Assembly: GCF_006864135.1 (NCBI RefSeq)
Contig: NZ_SADV01000010.1
Span: 62,001 to 126,000, forward strand
DNA from: Lysinibacillus sphaericus
GTDB taxonomy: Bacteria; Bacillota; Bacilli; Bacillales_A; Planococcaceae
Direction: 5' to 3'
DNA: 64,000 nt
In this document: piece after piece, positions 48,680-56,363 of the stretch
Position numbering within the stretch: the first letter of the stretch is position 1
Layout of the letters: each line of letters begins with the position of its first letter
Program-made: the position numbers and the translations under genes
The notes under the pieces: model-generated
Database searches by the model: none
Told to the model about the DNA's origin: nothing
The model's input: only the letters and a program-made list of their open reading frames with translations

Positions 48680-49861
48680 TTACTTGATGTCAAATTTTTC
48701 ATAGTAATCAAGCAAAGATTGTAGAGTCTCTAGTTTTACATATTCTGTAACGTGAGTATAAACTCTGATAGTTGTCGGATTCTTCGTTGGTGAATGTCCT
48801 ACTCTATGCTGGATACCACTGAAATTTGCTTCGGCTTCACATAGGTGTGTCACGTGGGTATGTCGTAATCCGTGTAGAGTAATACGCTCCAAATTAGCTT
48901 TATTAAGAGCTTCTGTTAGATACTCATTTGGTATGTTTTGTTTTAAATGTTTATTCACTGTATTAGTGAATAATAACTGTTCTTTTTCTGGTTTACGATG
49001 TAGACCCAATCGCTTTAACTCTTCAAATTGTAACTCTTTCCAAGTTTTTAAAATATCTAAAGTTATAGGGTCTAAGGGGATAATACTATTAACCTTAGTT
49101 TTAGTAGGACCAACATTATTCCCTTCATTATATTTTGAATAGGAGTAAGCTGCTTCAATTGATAGTTTCGCATCATCAAAGTTTACATCAGACCAAGTTA
49201 GAGCCAATAATTCGCCTTTACGCATTCCTGTAAACATAAGAAGACGTAATATACATTGCTTTTTAAAAGCTAGGTCAGGTAATACTTGAAGCAACTTTTT
49301 AAAATCTGTTACTTTGATGTAATTGTCGTTTTGCGTATGCGGAGCTTCCTTTGGTATTTTAGCCGAATTGAATGGATTTACATGAATATTCCCGTAACGT
49401 ATAGCTGTTTCCATAACATCTGAAGCATAGTTAATAATATGATGGAAAAACTTCAACTTTTTTGACAGTTCAATAGCAAATTGATCACACATTGCCACGG
49501 TGATTTTAGCTAATTTTTTTTCGCCGAAGAACGGTAAGATATGATTATTAAAATACCCCTCTGTTTTAGAATAAGTACTCATTGTAATTCCTGAAATTTT
49601 ATAGTTTTCATCCCATAATACAAATACATCCTTAAATGTTTTTAACATATTTGTAGGGGAAATGCCTTTTGTAAACTCATACTTCAGCTTATCAATAGCT
49701 AGTTCTGCGTGTTTTACGGTTTTAAATTTACTTCGAGTTACTATTTTATCTTTACCTGTTAAAGGATCAACGCCAAGATATACTGTGAAACGAAATAATT
49801 CTGCTCCATTCTTCAATTTATATGCTTTAATAGCATTGTATCTTTTCGACACATTTTTCAT
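48680..49861 (-). CDS. int: Tyrosine recombinase / integrase, second copy
   Basis: 393 aa, same domain order as the first integrase and related to it but clearly diverged (FTVYLGVDPLTGKDKIVTRSKFKT at the start). Catalytic Arg in FTGMRKGELLALTW, HGLRHTHVTHLCEAEA, and the final Tyr in RVYTHV. The C-terminal block has an expanded spacing (GHSPTKNPTTIRVYTHV) compared with GHSDVKTTLEIYAHV. ATG preceded by AGGGGAAT. Lies 66 bases downstream of the excisionase-like gene, so this one may be its true partner. Confidence 0.9.
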   Translation of the reverse strand: MKNVSKRYNAIKAYKLKNGAELFRFTVYLGVDPLTGKDKIVTRSKFKTVKHAELAIDKLKYEFTKGISPTNMLKTFKDVFVLWDENYKISGITMSTYSKTEGYFNNHILPFFGEKKLAKITVAMCDQFAIELSKKLKFFHHIINYASDVMETAIRYGNIHVNPFNSAKIPKEAPHTQNDNYIKVTDFKKLLQVLPDLAFKKQCILRLLMFTGMRKGELLALTWSDVNFDDAKLSIEAAYSYSKYNEGNNVGPTKTKVNSIIPLDPITLDILKTWKELQFEELKRLGLHRKPEKEQLLFTNTVNKHLKQNIPNEYLTEALNKANLERITLHGLRHTHVTHLCEAEANFSGIQHRVGHSPTKNPTTIRVYTHVTEYVKLETLQSLLDYYEKFDIK

Positions 49862-49933
49862 ACTGTAAATTCCCCTAATTCTTTTTATTGGAGGAGATTA
49901 GTTCTAAGAAGTAATCTCCTCAAAAATTAATAT

Positions 49934-50119
49934 TTAAAAGCTGTGTTGTTTCATAAATTCATCTAAGGATGATTTAGATACACGGCGAAGTCGACCAATC
50001 TCAGCTACTTCTAATCCCATGGAACGAAAAGTTAATAATGTCTTATAAGACACATTTAAATATTTTGCAGCTGCTTGTAAATTCATCCAAACATCATTAT
50101 CAATGTTACTTTGTTGCAT
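49934..50119 (-). CDS. Excisionase-like MerR/HTH_17 DNA-binding protein
   Basis: 61 aa with a winged-helix pattern: WMNLQAAAKYLNVSYKTLLTFRSMGLEVAEIGRLRRVSKSSLDEFM. This is the layout of excisionase-family regulators that bend attachment-site DNA. The ATG at 50119, 8 bases after GGGGGTG, is preferred over the longer version starting at 50140. Encoded with the same polarity as both integrases. Confidence 0.8.
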   Translation of the reverse strand: MQQSNIDNDVWMNLQAAAKYLNVSYKTLLTFRSMGLEVAEIGRLRRVSKSSLDEFMKQHSF

Positions 50120-50223
50120 CTGTATCACCCCCTTTCTCATGCTAGAAGACTAGATATCTAGCAATGTTGTTTTAAAGCTGAAAATATAATAACAGCTGTT
50201 TTTTCATATTCGAATAGCTACTG

Positions 50224-51900
50224 TTAAAAATTTTTAACTTGGTTTACAAAAGGCGATAAGATAATAAATTCTTTTCGTCCAGATTTACCACCAAATTCAT
50301 ACTGAATAAAGCCTCGCTCTTCTAAAGTTTTTAATGCTAAGTTAAAGGGCGCTGCAGTAGTAAAAGTCTTTTTTGTTTTTTGCCATAAATCTTGTTTAGG
50401 AACTTTACTGGTTTTCTTTTCTTGAGCTAGTAATCCTAATTTACGTAGCAAATATTGAGCTAAATCGTTCGATTCTTTGTTAAACATGATTCCAAAGGCA
50501 TTCATAATTTGAGAATCAAAGTATTCCTTTAATCTAAGTGCATCCTCTAATGTCTTTACATCTAACGTCGTAGGAATATCTGCCTTTTCTTTTGAGTTTT
50601 CAATGTGTTTAGCAACATGCAATAAACCCGCAATCCGTAGTAAATTTCCAGTGATTTTGCCGCCCCAACTTTTTAAAGCGTCGCCATATAGCTTTTCTGG
50701 CAAGAATAATGTCTCTACATTATGCTCGAATTTCTTCAAGACATCATACGATTCTGAGGAAAGTTTAAGTGCGACTGAAACTTTTTCTTCAAAACTAAGT
50801 AGTTTAGAAATTAAATTGTTATATGATTTTTTCGTAACGGAATCTACTGGTTTAGCATTGTACACATCTCGTTTGCCTAATAAATCTTCAGGTATTGCGA
50901 TAAGAAATCGTGGGATTAAACCCCGATCAATAATTTTTTGAGGCATATCCTGAATAACGGTTGGCTGCGCAGAGATGCAAATCGTTACTAAAGGCTCTTC
51001 TATTCGTTCAGTATCTCTTGAAATTCGATCAGTCCGCAGGGAGTCACCCGAATAACCCTTTAAATACACATCTAGTTTACTTGCTTCTAATTTAATTGAT
51101 GATTTTAACCGTTCAAATAAATCACCTTCTGAAGAAGCAATCGCAATACGTTCAGAGTTTTGGGTAATCCTTGAGACGATTACTTCTTCGGTTGAGTTAT
51201 CTAGAATGAGGGCTGGGGTTGGCTTTGGTTTTAACTTTTCTCTTTCAACCCATAAATTCTCCAACACTTCTAGATGTTCACTGTCGCCTGATTTTGTATA
51301 TTCATTTTCAAGTTTATCTATACGTTTCTGTAGTAAAGATAGTAGTCTTGCATCTTTTTTTTGTATTTCTTGATGTGACTTAATAAGGTTTGATTCATAC
51401 TCGAATATAGGTCCCATCATCAATCCAAAAATAGTCGACTTACGATTTGAGGGTTGCAATAGTACAGCAGTGTATGTGTTCAAAGGTTCTTTCCAGCCTT
51501 TCGTAGGTTCAACGTGAAACTTCTTTTGTAAAGCAGTTGATAGTACACCAATTAAACTAATTGCAGCAAGATCTACTGGCGTCTGTGCAAATCGACTTAC
51601 TGATAAAACCATATTCTTTAAAGTGCTAGGAAAAACATTGACGTCAAATTGCTTTGAGGTTAACTCTTCAAATGTTATTGGTGGTTGCCATTCGTATCCA
51701 TATTCATCAGTACTATTTATATTCTCATGTAGTTCTTCATAAAGTTGAAGTTCTTTACCTTTACCGTTGGTTGTGATTATTTTAGTTTGCTTTATTGCAC
51801 TTTCAATGTTTTGCTTAGATTTAACTGTTGAGAAATTCACCTCCACTTCTTGTCTATTTTGATCAAATTCATTCGACTCTTGTTTATTTTGCATATCCAA
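50224..51900 (-). CDS. DUF3987 (YfjI-like) protein
   Basis: 558 aa. After a Q/N/E-rich N-terminus (about 1-75) it shows the DUF3987 pattern: FPSTLKNMVLSVSRFAQTPVDLAAISLIGVLS, a P-loop-like block with NRKSTIFGLMMGPI (a degenerate Walker A), SSEGDLFERLKSSIK and the late ISAQPTVIQDMPQKIIDRGLIPRFLI. DUF3987 proteins resemble primase-associated helicases of phages and integrative elements and may drive element replication, which is inference. Start TTG at 51900 after GGAGG, or ATG at 51894. Confidence 0.75.
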   Translation of the reverse strand: MDMQNKQESNEFDQNRQEVEVNFSTVKSKQNIESAIKQTKIITTNGKGKELQLYEELHENINSTDEYGYEWQPPITFEELTSKQFDVNVFPSTLKNMVLSVSRFAQTPVDLAAISLIGVLSTALQKKFHVEPTKGWKEPLNTYTAVLLQPSNRKSTIFGLMMGPIFEYESNLIKSHQEIQKKDARLLSLLQKRIDKLENEYTKSGDSEHLEVLENLWVEREKLKPKPTPALILDNSTEEVIVSRITQNSERIAIASSEGDLFERLKSSIKLEASKLDVYLKGYSGDSLRTDRISRDTERIEEPLVTICISAQPTVIQDMPQKIIDRGLIPRFLIAIPEDLLGKRDVYNAKPVDSVTKKSYNNLISKLLSFEEKVSVALKLSSESYDVLKKFEHNVETLFLPEKLYGDALKSWGGKITGNLLRIAGLLHVAKHIENSKEKADIPTTLDVKTLEDALRLKEYFDSQIMNAFGIMFNKESNDLAQYLLRKLGLLAQEKKTSKVPKQDLWQKTKKTFTTAAPFNLALKTLEERGFIQYEFGGKSGRKEFIILSPFVNQVKNF

Positions 51901-52202
51901 ATTTCCTCCATTTTCTTTGACTTTCTTGCCTAAGTACCTAAACGTTAAATAATACTTTGACAGCTTGCTTTCCGGATAGGCTGCTGTCGAATACTAGAAG
52001 GACTAATCAACTTGTCTTACTAAAATTTGAATTATTCTACCATGGTATTTTATAGATTCGAATAGCTATAAATATTTTTATTAAATTGTTTAAATGCAAC
52101 CCCGGTGTATTTCTTCAAATCTGCAAATCAGTATATCTTATGATTTTTTACGTTCTTATAGTTCTAAAGTATTATTCAGGTTTTTGTATTGTAGAAAATA
52201 AA

Positions 52203-52228
52203 AAGGGTTATCCATTAGGACAACCCTT
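52203..52228 (-). terminator. Hairpin with T-run on the minus strand
   Basis: AAGGGTTATCC pairs with GGACAACCCTT; on the minus strand it is followed by a T-rich run. The gene that it would have ended is not obvious, since the next minus-strand gene starts downstream of it. Confidence 0.5.
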
Positions 52229-52406
52229 ACTGCACTTTGTTATATGAATTTGTTTTATTTAAATGGAAAAAACGGGTATTTAATTATTTGGGCAAAGATT
52301 ACCTGAAGATTATTTATTCTATTTCATGGTATTTATTTATATCTACAAATTTTTAGTTTTGAATGAACTATGAAATTAAAGAATACAACTTGTTTTATCT
52401 ATTAGG

Positions 52407-52462
52407 AACAAGTATTATTTCTGTTACTTTTAAAAATAACATAAATAATACTTGTTTTTTTA
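52407..52462 (+). terminator. Strong terminator-like hairpin in the leader of the S-like/M-like trio
   Basis: AACAAGTATTATTT pairs perfectly with AAATAATACTTGTT, with an inner stem GTTACTTTT/AAAAATAAC, followed by TTTTTTATTTG. It ends 40 bases before the first start codon. It could block read-through into the defence cluster, or act as an attenuator in its leader. Confidence 0.7.
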
Positions 52463-52501
52463 TTTGTTTTAATTTATAGTATTCACAAGGAGGTGCTGAA
52501 C

Positions 52502-53101
52502 TTGAAGATTTCGGACAAAGCGAAAGTATCGGTTGGTTCTCAGGCAAAACGATTTGAAACAGAGGATGAGGCAGCACAAAAGGTGACCGTATTAAATTCG
52601 AAAGATTTCAATGAGGCTCTAGGAGAGAGCTATCGGGGAAGTGGAGAAGAACAGCAAATTAAGGTTACAGAAGTAGGTTTACAAAAGTTAAATACTGTAG
52701 GCGGAGAGCGTTTGGTGATTCATTTACAACTTAGAAAAGCAGCAATTTTATCAGAAAAGGTTGAAGGTTACATTGTTCCTGCAAACTTCGCGACTGTTGA
52801 ATTAGATGGGGATGTATATCCACCATTTTTTGTTTGGTACTTCAATCATCACCAAGAAATGCGCAAACAAATTGAAGCAATGACAGACAGTAGTCGTACA
52901 GTTGCAATGCTAAAAATCAGCGGGATTAAGGATTTAGAAATGGTATTGCCGTCATATGAAAAGCAAGTGTTAATTGGAGACATTCATATGATACGTATTC
53001 AAAAGATAAAACTTCAAACAGAAATAAATGAGATGGAAGAAAAGTTAATGAATGAGAAGCTGAAAAATGCGGTAGGAGATGCTAATAATTATGAAGTCTG
53101 A
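52502..53101 (+). CDS. HsdS-like half protein (single target-recognition domain)
   Basis: 199 aa. The second half has the shape of a type I specificity subunit: GYIVPANFATVELD, YPPFFVWYFNHHQEMRKQIE, LKISGIKDLEMVLPSYEKQ (compare the family pattern of ISxxxLKxIxIPLPxxxxQ) and a long terminal helix (TEINEMEEKLMNEKL). Real HsdS has two such halves; this has one, so it would need to dimerise or pair with the downstream M-like protein. TTG start at 52502, 6 bases after AAGGAGGTG; an in-frame GTG at 52493 overlaps that site. Overlaps the next gene by 11 bases. Confidence 0.7.
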   Translation: MKISDKAKVSVGSQAKRFETEDEAAQKVTVLNSKDFNEALGESYRGSGEEQQIKVTEVGLQKLNTVGGERLVIHLQLRKAAILSEKVEGYIVPANFATVELDGDVYPPFFVWYFNHHQEMRKQIEAMTDSSRTVAMLKISGIKDLEMVLPSYEKQVLIGDIHMIRIQKIKLQTEINEMEEKLMNEKLKNAVGDANNYEV

Positions 53102-53288
53102 ACTAATTTGGCAACGTGCAGATAGTTTAAGAGCCGATTTAATTGGCTGCCATCTAGATGGATTGAAAGCATTATGTTTTTTAAAATATTTTAATACGGA
53201 AATAAATTTAGATGAGCTACAAAACTTTAGTAAGCCGACTTTAAAGGAAAGAATACAATTTTCTTTACAAGGAAGTGAAATGGATTGA
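53091..53288 (+). CDS. 65-aa orphan protein between S-like and M-like genes
   Basis: Starts MKSELIWQRADSLRADLIGC and is mostly helical and charged; no family recognised. It overlaps the upstream gene and its TGA overlaps the TTG start of the M-like gene (TTGA), so it is translated as part of a coupled trio. An earlier in-frame ATG at 53079 is possible; GGAG at 53073-53076 is too near to it and too far from 53091, so the start is uncertain. Confidence 0.65.
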   Translation: MKSELIWQRADSLRADLIGCHLDGLKALCFLKYFNTEINLDELQNFSKPTLKERIQFSLQGSEMD

Positions 53289-54769
53289 ATAAAAATTCAG
53301 ACGTACAATCAATTTTTAATTTGATGGACAGGTTTAGAGGGGTTATTAATACGCCGGCTATCGTCAAAATATGTATTAATCTTTTAGCCTTTAAAGACTT
53401 AAGTAATAAATTTGAACAACAAATCAAATCCACTTTACCAGGCAACACCTCAATAGAAGTGGCTTGGAATAATCGAATGGAAAAAGAATTATATATTCAG
53501 CCAGTTGCTCATGAATTAGGTTATGAAATCGCCCCGACTTTATTATGGTCTTATTTAGTGAACTTAGCACAAAATGAATCGCCATTATTTGAAGTTTCAT
53601 TGGTGAAGAAAAGTATCGAAGAATTACAAATGTCTTCGTATTCATTAGGTACAAATCAAATTTTTGGTCATTTATTTGAGGAATCATTATTAATAAGAGA
53701 TGTTCCGGGCCTATCTAATGAAGAAAAAGCGGTGCTATTAAAGAGGCTTATGACAGGGTTAGATAGAATTGCAGATGATAAGAGGTTATTCGAGTATTTA
53801 ATAAACTCTCAAAGCCAAAGTGCGAAAATGGGTGGAGAATATCTCACTTCTTCATCAATTGAAAGATTATTAAAAGCTTTTCTAACAAGTTATAAAGGTG
53901 ATATGAGTGAGATTTATGATCCAACTGTAGGAACTGCTTCATTATTATTGGCAGCCCCATCAGAAAGAGTGGGAAAATATGTTGGGCAAGAAATTAATCC
54001 GGAAGTGCTGAATCTAGCTTATATGAATTTGTTAATGCATGATATTGATTATCGTAAAATTGATTTACAACTAGGCAACACATTAATTGATCCGAAACAT
54101 TTAGGGCAACAATATGATGTAGCAATTGGAGAGCCGCCTTTTGGGGGAATGTGGAGTCCAGAACAGCTAGAGGGTAGTGATCCGAGATTTGCTATATATG
54201 AGAAAGTAGCTCCAAAATCTAAAACGGATTTTGCTTATATTCAACATATGTTATACCAGTTAAAAGAAGATGGCGTTTGTTTCTCAATTCATAATATAGG
54301 TGTATTATTTAGGGGGGCATCAGAAGCGGATATTCGTAGACAAATTGTTAACCACAATATGTTAGATGCGGTAATTACATTGCCGAATGGTCTATATGCT
54401 CCTTACACATCAATTCCCGTATGCCTATTAATATTTAAGAAAAAGCGTAGTCATCGAAATGTTTTGTTTATCGATGCTTCAAATGACTATATTACTGAGC
54501 AACGGGCTAATAACCAATTGTCGGAATCACATATCCATAGAATTGTTGAAACATATAATTCTTATGAAGATGTTGAACGTTATGCAAGAGTAGTTTCGCT
54601 TGATGAAATTGAAGAAAATGAATTCAATTTAAATCTAGCCCGATATGTAGATAATAGAGAGCCTGAAGAAACTATTGATATAATGTTATTGGAGGCGGAA
54701 ATAGCAGCGAAAAAAGCAATGTTAGAAAACGTTGAAAAAGAACTTCGGGAAAAATTGTTATTACTGTAA
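53285..54769 (+). CDS. HsdM-like protein with altered methyltransferase motifs
   Basis: 494 aa in the layout of type I N6-adenine methylases: helical N-terminal domain, GGEYLTSSSIERLLKAFL (compare GQFRTPRHIINMIVEL in HsdM), motif I and motif IV. Motif I is YDPTVGTASLLLAA (D212), where the usual DPxxGxGG/DPAMGSAG is changed; motif IV is GEPPFGG (E283) instead of NPPF. With Glu for Asn at the catalytic site, methyl transfer is doubtful, while the fold and possibly SAM binding are kept. Start TTG at 53285, overlapping the orphan by 4 bases. A coiled-coil-like tail follows residue 465. Confidence 0.8.
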   Translation: MNKNSDVQSIFNLMDRFRGVINTPAIVKICINLLAFKDLSNKFEQQIKSTLPGNTSIEVAWNNRMEKELYIQPVAHELGYEIAPTLLWSYLVNLAQNESPLFEVSLVKKSIEELQMSSYSLGTNQIFGHLFEESLLIRDVPGLSNEEKAVLLKRLMTGLDRIADDKRLFEYLINSQSQSAKMGGEYLTSSSIERLLKAFLTSYKGDMSEIYDPTVGTASLLLAAPSERVGKYVGQEINPEVLNLAYMNLLMHDIDYRKIDLQLGNTLIDPKHLGQQYDVAIGEPPFGGMWSPEQLEGSDPRFAIYEKVAPKSKTDFAYIQHMLYQLKEDGVCFSIHNIGVLFRGASEADIRRQIVNHNMLDAVITLPNGLYAPYTSIPVCLLIFKKKRSHRNVLFIDASNDYITEQRANNQLSESHIHRIVETYNSYEDVERYARVVSLDEIEENEFNLNLARYVDNREPEETIDIMLLEAEIAAKKAMLENVEKELREKLLLL

Positions 54770-54810
54770 CTAATACAAAAAAGTTTAAAACAGCAAAAGG
54801 GATTGAAAAG

Positions 54811-54832
54811 GCCCCTACAATATTGTAGAGGC
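54811..54832. promoter_or_regulatory. Palindrome between the M-like gene and hsdM
   Basis: GCCCCTACAATATTGTAGAGGC is an 11-bp inverted repeat with one mismatch (each half: GCCCCTACAAT, ATTGTAGAGGC). Followed by TTGGATTTCC, not a proper T-run, so an operator is as likely as a terminator. Confidence 0.5.
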
Positions 54833-54866
54833 TTGGATTTCCTTTACTAAAAAGGAGCAGAATTGA

Positions 54867-56363
54867 ATGATTACAGGTGAAATTAAAAATAAAATTGATA
54901 ATATTTGGACAACGTTATGGACGGAAGGAAATACAAACCCGTTAACAAACATCGAACAATTAACATATTTACTATTCATTAAAGGTTTAGATGAAGGTGA
55001 ATTGACAAAAGAAAATGAGGCAGCATTTTTAGGGCTTGACTATAAAGGCATCTTCTCGGAAATGCCAGCAGACTTTACAGATATGCAAAAGCAACACTGG
55101 CCAATGATGCGCTGGACACAGTTTAAAAACTTACCTGCACAAGAAATGTATGAAGTAATGGTGAACACAATATTCCCATTCATCAAATCATTAGGTGGTA
55201 AGGAGGAATCGGCTTTTTCAAAGTACATGAAAGATGCGATGTTCCAAATTAACAAGCCAGCAACATTACAAAAGGTTGTAACAGCACTTGATAGTATTCC
55301 AATGGAAGACCGTGATACACAAGGGGACATTTACGAGTATTTATTATCTAAGCTGCAAACATCTGGTACAAATGGTCAATTCCGAACACCGCGCCACATT
55401 ATTAATATGATTGTAGAGTTAATGAAGCCATCACCAGAGGATATAATTATCGATCCAGCAATGGGTTCAGCAGGATTCCTCGTATCAGCGAGTGTGTATT
55501 TACGTAAAAATCATAACGATTTATTTTTAGTACAAGGGCTAAATGAGCATTTCCATAATGATATGTTTTTCGGAAACGATATGGATACGACGATGTTGCG
55601 TATCGGTGCGATGAATATGATGCTACACGGCGTAGATGCACCGAATATTGATTACCGTGACTCATTATCTGAGGAAAATAAAGAAGCAGATAAATATACA
55701 TTAGTATTAGCGAATCCACCGTTCAAAGGCTCACTAGACTATGAAGCAGTTTCAAATGATTTACTAAAAGTAGCGAAAACGAAGAAGACAGAGCTACTGT
55801 TCCTATCACTTATTTTACGTACGTTAAAAGCTGGTGGACGCGCGGCAGTTATAGTACCAGATGGCGTATTATTCGGTAGCTCAAATGCCCATAAAGCGAT
55901 TCGTAAAGAAATTATTGATAACAACAAATTAGAAGCGATTATTTCTATGCCTAGTGGTGTATTCAAACCATATGCAGGAGTTTCTACAGGTATTATGATT
56001 TTCACGAAAACAGGTACAGGCGGAACAGATAATGTATGGTTCTATGATATGAAAGCTGACGGGTACTCATTAGATGATAAACGCACAGAGATTGAAGCGA
56101 ATGATATAGAGGATATTATTGAACGTTTCGGGAACTTACAAAATGAAGCAGAACGCAAACGGACAGACCAATCATTCTTTGTACCAGTAGATGAAATTCG
56201 TGAGCAGGGGTATGACTTGTCGATTAATAAGTATAAAGAGGTTGAGTATGAGGAAGTAGAGTATTCAAGTCCCAAAGAAATTTTAATTAGTATAAATGAA
56301 ATAGAAAAGGAAATTCAGGCAGGGATTAAAGAGTTGGAGGGATTATTAAATGCCAACTTATAA
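54867..56363 (+). CDS. hsdM: Type I restriction-modification methylase subunit HsdM
   Basis: 498 aa N6-adenine methyltransferase with an intact core: HsdM N-terminal helical domain (1-150), GQFRTPRHIINMIVEL, motif I DPAMGSAGF (from D196), and motif IV NPPF (N283). Forms M2S with HsdS to methylate, and with HsdR to cut. ATG after AAAAGGAGC. It overlaps hsdS by 14 bases. Its second catalytic site position is the same residue number (283) as the altered one in the upstream M-like protein. Confidence 0.95.
   Translation: MITGEIKNKIDNIWTTLWTEGNTNPLTNIEQLTYLLFIKGLDEGELTKENEAAFLGLDYKGIFSEMPADFTDMQKQHWPMMRWTQFKNLPAQEMYEVMVNTIFPFIKSLGGKEESAFSKYMKDAMFQINKPATLQKVVTALDSIPMEDRDTQGDIYEYLLSKLQTSGTNGQFRTPRHIINMIVELMKPSPEDIIIDPAMGSAGFLVSASVYLRKNHNDLFLVQGLNEHFHNDMFFGNDMDTTMLRIGAMNMMLHGVDAPNIDYRDSLSEENKEADKYTLVLANPPFKGSLDYEAVSNDLLKVAKTKKTELLFLSLILRTLKAGGRAAVIVPDGVLFGSSNAHKAIRKEIIDNNKLEAIISMPSGVFKPYAGVSTGIMIFTKTGTGGTDNVWFYDMKADGYSLDDKRTEIEANDIEDIIERFGNLQNEAERKRTDQSFFVPVDEIREQGYDLSINKYKEVEYEEVEYSSPKEILISINEIEKEIQAGIKELEGLLNANL

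Larger units (their letters stand above)
51901..52501. other. Divergent 600-bp region before the restriction cluster
   Basis: No gene is seen. It should hold promoters in both directions; the plus-strand TTGAATG near 52354 is the best -35 candidate I see, but the matching -10 (AATACA) is weak. Two hairpins at 52203 and 52407 are listed separately. Confidence 0.5.

Noticed and set aside
53285-54769. M-like gene as a plain pseudogene of hsdM
   Set aside because: The frame is complete over 494 codons, the ends are coupled to neighbours and the sequence is far from the adjacent HsdM, so it is not a recent broken copy.
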